DNA of 5,043 bases, taken from the NCBI GenBank assembly GCA_017452565.1, contig JAFTMF010000082.1, positions 1-5,043 on the forward strand, written 5' to 3'. This DNA comes from Clostridia bacterium (lineage in GTDB: Bacteria > Bacillota > Clostridia > Oscillospirales > CAG-272). This document shows, in pieces, positions 1-3,451 of this stretch (position 1 is its first letter; every line of letters starts with the position of its first letter). The notes under the pieces were generated by a model. It was not told where the DNA came from and did not search any database. It worked only from the letters and a program-made list of their open reading frames with translations. The position numbers and the translations under genes are program-made.

Positions 1-30
1 GGCGATCAGCACCCGGGTTTTCGGTTTCAA
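1..30 (-). CDS. 5' end of a leftward gene (TTG start), possibly a response regulator
   Basis: Only the first ten codons lie in the window, reading MKPKTRVLIA from a TTG start at 30-28 on the minus strand. The start is chosen because an AAGGAAGGTGA ribosome binding site sits about 5 bases upstream and a near-perfect sigma-A promoter (69-97) precedes it with a leader of roughly 30 nt. A short basic N-terminus followed by the beta-strand 'RVLIA' is the usual opening of receiver domains (VLIADD...), including Spo0A-type regulators. Many Rossmann-like proteins begin similarly, so the function is only a guess. The gene continues off the left edge. Existence of the gene is fairly secure; identity is not. 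Confidence 0.6.
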   Translation of the reverse strand, partial: MKPKTRVLIA

Positions 31-68
31 TAGAATCACCTTCCTTGGAATATACGAATGATACAATC

Positions 69-97
69 ATTGTAGCAGAAACTCCCCAAAATGTCAA
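69..97 (-). promoter_or_regulatory. Sigma-A promoter for the leftward gene at 30
   Basis: On the minus strand the -35 is TTGACA (97-92), the spacer is exactly 17 bp (91-75) and the -10 is TACAAT (74-69). The -35 is perfect and the -10 has one mismatch to TATAAT. Expected transcription start is near 62, leaving a leader of about 30 nt before the TTG codon. A 15-bp inverted repeat, AATGAT-ACA-ATCATT (57-71), overlaps the -10 and start point, a position where a repressor would act. Confidence 0.85.
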
Positions 98-114
98 CCG
101 TTTTGGCAAAACGG
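98..114. promoter_or_regulatory. Perfect 7-bp inverted repeat beside the -35 box, possible operator
   Basis: CCGTTTT-GGC-AAAACGG is a perfect 7-bp-arm palindrome with a 3-bp centre, lying directly upstream of the -35 of the leftward promoter. It has no U-tract, so terminator function is unlikely. Its size and place fit a dimeric regulator site acting on either divergent gene; no regulator can be named. Confidence 0.4.
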
Positions 115-151
115 GCAGGCGATTGCGTTTTTTCTCCCTCTTTTCGAAAAC

Positions 152-181
152 TTGCCACAAAATGCAACTGTATCATACGAT
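152..181 (+). promoter_or_regulatory. Weak candidate promoter for the gene at 233
   Basis: The best match upstream of the rightward gene is TTGCCA (152-157), an 18-bp spacer and TACGAT (176-181). The start point would be near 188, giving a ~45-nt leader. It is clearly weaker than the divergent promoter. The -10 overlaps TGTATCATACG (169-179), which also occurs with one mismatch in the leftward promoter. Confidence 0.35.
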
Positions 182-232
182 TCTTTGCGCTAAACTGTAG
201 GTAGAACACCAAAACGGAAAGGAGGTGAGACA

Positions 233-952
233 ATGGCGAAAGAGAATAAGTGTATGCTCTTCTTTTATGATTGGGAAGAGGCGTTTGAAATGTTGACGGG
301 GGAAGAGTGCAAAACTCTGATTTTAGCGATGATCCGATACCATCGAGACGGAAGCAATCCTCCCGAATTAACCGGATCAGTACGATTGGCAGCGTCTTTT
401 ATTCTTCCGCAAATCAGTCGCGCAAAAGAGGTTTCAGAGGAACGGGCAGAAGCAGGACGAAGAGGTGGAAAAGCAAGTGTGAAGCAAAGGCAAGCAAACA
501 GCAAGCAAAATGAAGCAAACGGTAAGCAAAGTGAAGCTACTAAAACTAATACTAAAACTAATACTAAAACTAATACTAATACTAATACTAATACCACTAC
601 TAATACCACTACCACTACGAATACTCCCTCCCCCTTCGGGGCTTTTTGGGATGCCTATCCCAAAAAGGTGAGACGGAGAGGAGCGGAGCGGGAATGGGAA
701 GAGCTCGCGCCCGATAGCGATCTTGTGGCGACCATCCTCTCTGCCATCGAAGGGCAGAAGCAAAGCGCCCTCTGGCAAAGGGAAGAGGGACGGTATATCC
801 CCGATCCCTCCAATTGGCTGAAGGAACGCCGATGGGAGGACGAGCTATCTCCGTCTCTCCCAAAGCAAGAGAGCGAGACGAGCAGTTTTTCAGCCGACGA
901 GTTCTTCGAAGCGGCACTGCGCAAAACGCTTGCGTCATACAGCGCAGAATAA
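233..952 (+). CDS. Phage-type replication-organizer-like protein (DUF6291-like N-terminus) with Thr/Asn/Lys repeat linker
   Basis: Starts at ATG 233, four bases after the ribosome binding site GGAGGTGA (221-228). Residues 7-82 (CMLFFYDWEEAFEML ... AEAGRRGGKAS) resemble the DUF6291-type N-terminus common in phage and mobile-element genes: a helical bundle ending in a basic GRRGGK stretch. Residues 84-131 are low complexity, first KQ/EAN/GKQ units, then Lys/Asn-Thr repeats. Residues 138-203 (FWDAYPKK ... RYIPDPSNWLKERRWED) match the C-terminal module typical of phage replisome organizers and DnaD/DnaT-like primosomal proteins, which bind DNA and help load helicase. No other phage gene is visible, so it may be a domesticated or stranded phage gene. 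Family resemblance is from memory; the exact biochemical role is inferred. Confidence 0.8.
   Translation: MAKENKCMLFFYDWEEAFEMLTGEECKTLILAMIRYHRDGSNPPELTGSVRLAASFILPQISRAKEVSEERAEAGRRGGKASVKQRQANSKQNEANGKQSEATKTNTKTNTKTNTNTNTNTTTNTTTTTNTPSPFGAFWDAYPKKVRRRGAEREWEELAPDSDLVATILSAIEGQKQSALWQREEGRYIPDPSNWLKERRWEDELSPSLPKQESETSSFSADEFFEAALRKTLASYSAE
482..625 (+). repeat. In-frame short tandem repeats encoding a polar linker
   Basis: Two adjacent repeat tracts lie inside the gene at 233. The first (about 482-538) is built from degenerate AAGCAAA units. The second (542-625) is built from a 12-nt unit, ACTAATACTAAA, that decays into 6-nt ACTAAT and ACTACC units, giving KTNT, NTNT and TTNT repeats. 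All units are multiples of 3 or sit in frame, so slippage of a 6-mer would change linker length without breaking the frame. Confidence 0.8.
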
Positions 953-976
953 CCTCATAGTGCCGTCCGTACATGA

Positions 977-1004
977 AAAAGAGCCGCCCAAAGGCGGCTC
1001 TTTT
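977..1004. terminator. Bidirectional Rho-independent terminator between convergent genes
   Basis: AAAAGAGCCGCC (977-988), loop CAAA, GGCGGCTCTTTT (993-1004): a perfect 12-bp inverted repeat with a GC core and an A-tract/T-tract on the two sides. It lies 24 bp after the stop of the rightward gene (952) and 23 bp after the stop of the leftward gene (1028), so it can end both transcripts. Confidence 0.93.
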
Positions 1005-1027
1005 CGTGTGGGTATTGGGAAATGCAA

Positions 1028-1255
1028 TTAGTCTTTCTTGTAGCCGATGTTGCTGGGCTTAGCAGGATCGAACAGCAGGTTGAAGATAGAAGCAACGACG
1101 CCGTAGATACCCATGGTGATGGAACCAAGGATCAGGTACAGCCAAGTTCTGGAGGTCCAGCCTTCGGGCTTCAGGGAGCTGTGGTTGATGATCAGGCTTC
1201 CGATCCAACCCAGGAAGAAGGTCAGAAGGAAACGAATCAGTTTCTTTTCATCCAT
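1028..1255 (-). CDS. Small two-helix membrane protein, TM2-like
   Basis: A 75-aa protein starting at ATG 1255-1253, with ribosome binding site AAAGGAGG about 8 bases upstream. Two hydrophobic helices are evident: residues about 5-23 (IRFLLTFFLGWIGSLIINH) and about 39-62 (LYLILGSITMGIYGVVASIF and following). The glycine-rich FLGWIGS and ITMGIYG turns recall TM2-domain proteins, although the FYLG motif of that family is absent. The connecting loop (SSLKPEGWTSRT) and the tail (DPAKPSNIGYKKD) are polar. I recall similar short proteins in gut Clostridia; none that I know of has a proven function. It is a single-gene unit with its own consensus promoter and a terminator shared with the neighbour. 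Confidence 0.85.
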   Translation of the reverse strand: MDEKKLIRFLLTFFLGWIGSLIINHSSLKPEGWTSRTWLYLILGSITMGIYGVVASIFNLLFDPAKPSNIGYKKD

Positions 1256-1291
1256 TGTAGTGTCCTCCTTTCTTCAAAAGTCATTATCTAT

Positions 1292-1320
1292 ATTATATTC
1301 GATTTTTCGACATCTGTCAA
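1292..1320 (-). promoter_or_regulatory. Consensus sigma-A promoter with a 0A-box-like motif in the spacer
   Basis: On the minus strand TTGACA (1320-1315), a 17-bp spacer and TATAAT (1297-1292): both hexamers are perfect. The start point would be near 1285, about 30 nt before the ATG at 1255. The spacer contains TGTCGAAAAA (1312-1303), which matches the Spo0A-box core TGTCGAA. A protein bound there would block RNA polymerase, so repression at the onset of sporulation is a reasonable inference if the host has Spo0A. Confidence 0.9.
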
Positions 1321-1331
1321 GTTTTTTTGAA

Positions 1332-1396
1332 AAAAAGATGGGGATGGCAGCGAAAAATCTTTGCAATCCCCTTTGGCAGAACCATCCAATCTTTTT
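1332..1396. other. Long imperfect inverted repeat with alternative internal pairing
   Basis: The outer arms AAAAAGAT (1332-1339) with ATCTTTTT (1389-1396) and GGATGG (1342-1347) with CCATCC (1382-1387) would form a long stem, T-tailed on both strands. A competing stem pairs GGGGAT (1340-1345) with ATCCCC (1366-1371). The sequence lies between two divergent promoters, where a terminator for either gene is not expected. It could insulate the two units, end an unseen small RNA, or be a regulator site. No coding content is seen. Confidence 0.5.
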
Positions 1397-1449
1397 ACAA
1401 TGCGTTTACGCTTTCGTTACAGATTCTTCCCGTGCTATTCATTTAATAG

Positions 1450-1458
1450 TGATATAAT
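1450..1458 (+). promoter_or_regulatory. Extended -10 promoter for the gene at 1509
   Basis: TGATATAAT (1450-1458) is a perfect extended -10 (TG, one base, TATAAT). No good -35 is seen 16-18 bp upstream, which extended -10 promoters tolerate. Transcription would start near 1465, leaving a leader of about 44 nt. A short inverted repeat, CTATT/AATAG (1435-1449), abuts it. Confidence 0.7.
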
Positions 1459-1473
1459 ACAACCAATGAAAAT

Positions 1474-1493
1474 GCAAGACACAATCGTCTTGC
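1474..1493 (+). promoter_or_regulatory. Leader hairpin directly before the ribosome binding site
   Basis: GCAAGAC (1474-1480), loop ACAATC, GTCTTGC (1487-1493): a perfect 7-bp stem in the predicted leader of the gene at 1509. It ends next to the GGGAGGG ribosome binding site (1494-1500). It may stabilise the mRNA or modulate ribosome access. No larger riboswitch fold is recognised. Confidence 0.5.
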
Positions 1494-1508
1494 GGGAGGG
1501 AAGTTTAT

Positions 1509-1961
1509 ATGTCCAAGAAACGCATCAAACTCATCGTGATAGTCCTCGTAGTGGCGCTCCTGCCCGTCCTTGTGATGGGTGGCGGACACCTGTATAACAA
1601 CGCTCTGCTCGGCGGTTTGGAGAACGATCTGATTGACATCGTCTCCAAGGGAGACGTGGAGATGATCGAGAGCCGCTCAGTTTGCGGAAAGCTAAACGGC
1701 AACGGCAACGGAATGGACTTTTTTGCCGCCCTTCTGGTCACGGGCACCGAGTCGGAGGTGCAGGCCGTAGTGGATGCACTTGCTGAGGAGTACGGTGAGG
1801 TGGGCTACCTCTCTCAGACCGAGGCCAAGATTACCGTGAAGTATCTGGAGCACGAGTCGCTGTCCTATTTTCACCAAAACTACACCGACGGAGAGTATTA
1901 CACCGTCTACGTCTATACCTCCGACCTCCCCGACTTCCCGCTGGATTTGCGTGGGCATTGA
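1509..1961 (+). CDS. Membrane-anchored extracytoplasmic protein of unknown function
   Basis: A 150-aa protein starting at ATG 1509, eight bases after a GGGAGGG ribosome binding site. The N-terminus is KK/R-rich and followed by a hydrophobic segment at residues about 7-23, then GGG. This fits an uncleaved membrane anchor or a signal peptide; there is no lipobox. The rest is acidic and soluble, with one cysteine (Cys59), an NGNGNG turn (63-68), a helical AVVDALAEEYGEVG stretch (86-99) and a C-terminus rich in Tyr (DGEYYTVYVYTSDLPD, 127-142). I recognise no domain. It is transcribed alone from an extended -10 promoter, and the following 380 bp are structured repeats. Together with the lipoprotein at 2410 it makes two consecutive small exported proteins without known homologues, but the two show no obvious sequence similarity. 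Confidence 0.75.
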   Translation: MSKKRIKLIVIVLVVALLPVLVMGGGHLYNNALLGGLENDLIDIVSKGDVEMIESRSVCGKLNGNGNGMDFFAALLVTGTESEVQAVVDALAEEYGEVGYLSQTEAKITVKYLEHESLSYFHQNYTDGEYYTVYVYTSDLPDFPLDLRGH

Positions 1962-2002
1962 GAGAAGGGGCGAGAAAATCGTCCGCCATCTCCGAGCACC
2001 CA

Positions 2003-2031
2003 CCACGATACGAAGGTCGGTGCGCCGAGGT
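2003..2031 (-). repeat. 29-bp repeat module (copy 1)
   Basis: The minus strand of 2003-2031 matches the plus strand of 3090-3118 at 26 of 29 positions, including the uninterrupted 13-mer ACCTCGGCGCACC. A 12-bp part of it, CGGTGCGCCGAG (2018-2029), recurs inverted at 2165-2176 (CTCGGCGCACCG), so the two flank the hairpin cluster at 2051-2138. Non-coding. Confidence 0.8.
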
Positions 2032-2050
2032 AGAAGCTCGCACCGCACCC

Positions 2051-2138
2051 AAGCCTTCCCCACCGGGGAAGGTGGATTGGAGTTCGTAGAATACGAACTC
2101 CAAGACGGAAGAGGTCGGCAGAGGCGAAGCCTCTGCCG
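2051..2138. repeat. Cluster of three perfect hairpins, interspersed repeat copy
   Basis: Three hairpins in a row: CCTTCCCC/GGGGAAGG (2054-2072, loop ACC); TTGGAGTTCGTA/TACGAACTCCAA (2077-2103, loop GAA); and CGGCAGAGGC/GCCTCTGCCG (2116-2138, loop GAA). All stems are perfect. Between the second and third lies GACGGAAGAGGT (2104-2115). The first stem, GGTGG and GACGGAAGAGGT recur in both arms of the element at 3160-3445, while the middle stem differs in sequence there. No stem is followed by a T-tract, so these are not ordinary terminators. Confidence 0.85.
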
Positions 2139-2164
2139 CTCCGAACGATCTGCACCAACTCAAT

Positions 2165-2176
2165 CTCGGCGCACCG
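2165..2176 (+). repeat. 12-bp inverted partial copy of the 29-bp module
   Basis: CTCGGCGCACCG is the exact reverse complement of 2018-2029. With that copy it brackets the triple-hairpin cluster, so the bracketed unit spans about 2018-2176. Confidence 0.65.
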
Positions 2177-2223
2177 TCAAACGGCTTGCACCGAGGTCAC
2201 GGTGTGTGGTAAACGTTTGGAGC

Positions 2224-2345
2224 GGGCGATGCAGACGCTTCGCTTACTGCGCCCCTACAGGTATGACGAACATCTACCCCGTAGGGGAGGGGTGCAGACG
2301 CCGCTTCGCGGCTTTCTGCTCCTCCCGTGAAGCGATCTGCACCCC
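2224..2345. repeat. Nested-stem repeat module ending at the next promoter (copy A)
   Basis: Order of stems: GGGCG/CGCCC (2224-2254), CCCCTAC/GTAGGGG (2252-2258 with 2281-2287), then GGGGTGCAGA/TCTGCACCCC (2289-2298 with 2336-2345) enclosing GCCGC-TTC-GCGGC (2300-2312). Positions 2295-2328 match 3034-3067 at 32 of 34 bases. The order of stems is the same as in the copy at 2969-3067. The last base of the outer stem is immediately before the -35 box of the lipoprotein gene. No coding potential is supported. Confidence 0.8.
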
Positions 2346-2374
2346 TTGACAGTTCCGCCCCGTTGTGCTATCAT
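2346..2374 (+). promoter_or_regulatory. Sigma-A promoter for the lipoprotein gene
   Basis: TTGACA (2346-2351), a 17-bp spacer and TATCAT (2369-2374). The start point would be near 2381, leaving a ~29-nt leader containing the AAAAAGGAG ribosome binding site (2394-2402). This shows that the in-frame GTG at 2365 cannot be the translation start. Confidence 0.85.
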
Positions 2375-2409
2375 TCATATACAATCCCTATCCAAAAAGG
2401 AGAACGAAT

Positions 2410-2919
2410 ATGAAACATCCCCTTTGTATCGTCCTATGCCTTGCTTTGCTTCTGCCCATTTTGACCGCCTGCGATCCGGGGCATATGCAATACGATTACA
2501 GCGAGCTGGCAGATCAGGTGGTCAGCGTGGAGCTGATCGAATATGAGAACGACGACAGACAAAAGTTTTCCTCTTGGGTGCCCGATCAGCTGGATGAGAT
2601 CAAGCCCTTTGATCCCGACAAGGTGACCCTGCTGGAAACGCTGGATGGGGAGCAGATGCCCGATTTCTTCGATCAGCTCACCTACGAGAGCATTTTGGAG
2701 GACTATTACGTCTACGATTCGCCCGAAGGGATCTGCCTGCGGATGACCTATCAGAACGGCGACTTCACCGTGATCACCGCCGATTATGCGAACCGCTCCT
2801 TTTTGGGCTTTATCTGCCGCTATTCTGCCGACGGCAAGCCCATCGACTATATCGGCTCCTTCAGCTCGCTGTCCTCTTACACCGATCTGGTAAACAATTT
2901 CTTCGAGGAAAAGATTTGA
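2410..2919 (+). CDS. Lipoprotein of unknown function
   Basis: A 169-aa protein starting at ATG 2410, with AAGGAG about 7 bases upstream. An in-frame GTG at 2365 lies inside the promoter and is rejected. The N-terminus MKHPLCIVLCLALLLPILTAC is a typical lipoprotein signal: short basic start, hydrophobic core, lipobox LTAC with the lipidated cysteine at residue 21. The mature part is acidic (YENDDRQ near residue 47, ESILEDYYVYDSPEG near 100) and has alternating Tyr/Phe-rich strands, suggesting a small beta-rich domain on the outer face of the membrane. I recognise no domain or catalytic motif. It has its own promoter and no obvious terminator; the downstream region is repeat modules. Secretion class is clear; the role is unknown. 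Confidence 0.85.
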   Translation: MKHPLCIVLCLALLLPILTACDPGHMQYDYSELADQVVSVELIEYENDDRQKFSSWVPDQLDEIKPFDPDKVTLLETLDGEQMPDFFDQLTYESILEDYYVYDSPEGICLRMTYQNGDFTVITADYANRSFLGFICRYSADGKPIDYIGSFSSLSSYTDLVNNFFEEKI

Positions 2920-2968
2920 TCTGCCGTCTGCTGTGCTTCGAATGAACATTGGGTGCAGGCCGCTTCAC

Positions 2969-3067
2969 GGGGCGTCGAGGACGTCGCCCCCTACGGTGCG
3001 GTGGGAACGGTTTCCTCTACCTTGTAGGGACTACAGACGCCGCTTTGCGGCTTTCTGTTCCTCCCGT
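2969..3067. repeat. Nested-stem repeat module (copy B)
   Basis: Same stem order as 2224-2345: GGGGCG/CGCCCC (2969-2974 with 2985-2990), CCCTAC/GTAGGG (2989-2994 with 3024-3029), then the 34-bp core 3034-3067 with hairpin GCCGC-TTT-GCGGC, 32 of 34 identical to 2295-2328. The outer 10-bp stem of copy A is lacking here. It follows the lipoprotein gene as copy A follows the gene at 1509. Confidence 0.75.
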
Positions 3068-3089
3068 CATTGCGGTTCGCACCAATGCA

Positions 3090-3118
3090 ACCTCGGCGCA
3101 CCAACCTTCGCATTGTGG
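3090..3118 (+). repeat. 29-bp repeat module (copy 2), inside an inverted repeat
   Basis: Inverted relative to the copy at 2003-2031, 26 of 29 matches. It is enclosed by GCACCAA (3079-3085) and TTGGTGC (3124-3130), and by CAATGC/GCATTG (3083-3088 with 3110-3115), so it sits in the loop of a stem. Confidence 0.75.
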
Positions 3119-3159
3119 GAGGCTTGGTGCTACTCCGCCCTGCCTCTTTCCCAAACAAC

Positions 3160-3445
3160 AACGCCTCCCTTGTCGGGAGGCGTTTCAGTCTGTCGAAAAA
3201 GTCATAATATAATGAGCGGTTTGTGATATTGCACAAAAGAGCCCTCCCCTCTGGGGAGGGTGGCTCGGACTTCGTCCGAGACGGGAGAGGTATTCGTAGT
3301 ATTTTGTGCGGTAGACCTCTTCCGTCACGCCTACGGCGCGCCACCTTCCCCGAAGGGGAAGGCTTGGGTTTGTGCATATTGCTAATACGTCTTTCTAATG
3401 AATACTTTTTCGACAAGCTCAACGCCTCCCTTGTCGGGAGGCGTT
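3160..3445. mobile_element. Non-coding inverted-repeat element, MITE-like (~286 bp)
   Basis: The ends are identical 25-bp hairpin sequences, AACGCCTCCC-TTGTC-GGGAGGCGTT (3160-3184 and 3421-3445). Moving inward, both arms carry in mirror order: TGTCGAAAAAG (3191-3201; 3415-3405 minus), an ATAT(T)GCACAAA stretch (near 3227 and 3378), AGCC-TCCCC/GGGGA-GGTGG hairpins (3242-3260 and 3344-3362), a variable hairpin (CTCGGAC/GTCCGAG at 3264-3280; CGCC/GGCG at 3328-3338) and GACGG-AGAGGT. The arms meet near 3300. No transposase or open frame is supported. Such structure is typical of MITEs mobilised in trans or of large REP-type palindromes; no target-site duplication was identified. The right end is 6 bp from the stop of the lyase gene. 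Confidence 0.65.
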
Positions 3446-3451
3446 TTCTAT

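Noticed and set aside
265..615. Minus-strand frame with a Val/Leu-alternating stretch that looks like a membrane helix
   Set aside because: It is the antisense reading of the ACTAAT repeats in the gene at 233; no ribosome binding site or promoter supports it.
1466..1597. Small frame starting MKMQD in the leader of the gene at 1509
   Set aside because: Its ATG lies at about the predicted transcription start with no ribosome binding site, and it overlaps the real gene out of frame.
1951..2349. Open frames across the first repeat region (also minus 1692-2163)
   Set aside because: They run through the hairpin modules, have Arg/Cys-rich composition typical of repeat translation, and lack a ribosome binding site.
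2365..2409. Upstream GTG start extending the lipoprotein by 15 residues
   Set aside because: The GTG lies between the -35 and -10 boxes of its own promoter and would precede the signal peptide; ATG 2410 has a good ribosome binding site.
3160..3445. CRISPR array
   Set aside because: Repeats are inverted, few and not regularly spaced with unique spacers.
3421..3445. Dedicated terminator of the lyase gene
   Set aside because: On the minus strand the stem is followed by GAGC rather than a T-tract, and the same hairpin caps the repeat element at 3160; it may reduce readthrough but is better seen as an element end.
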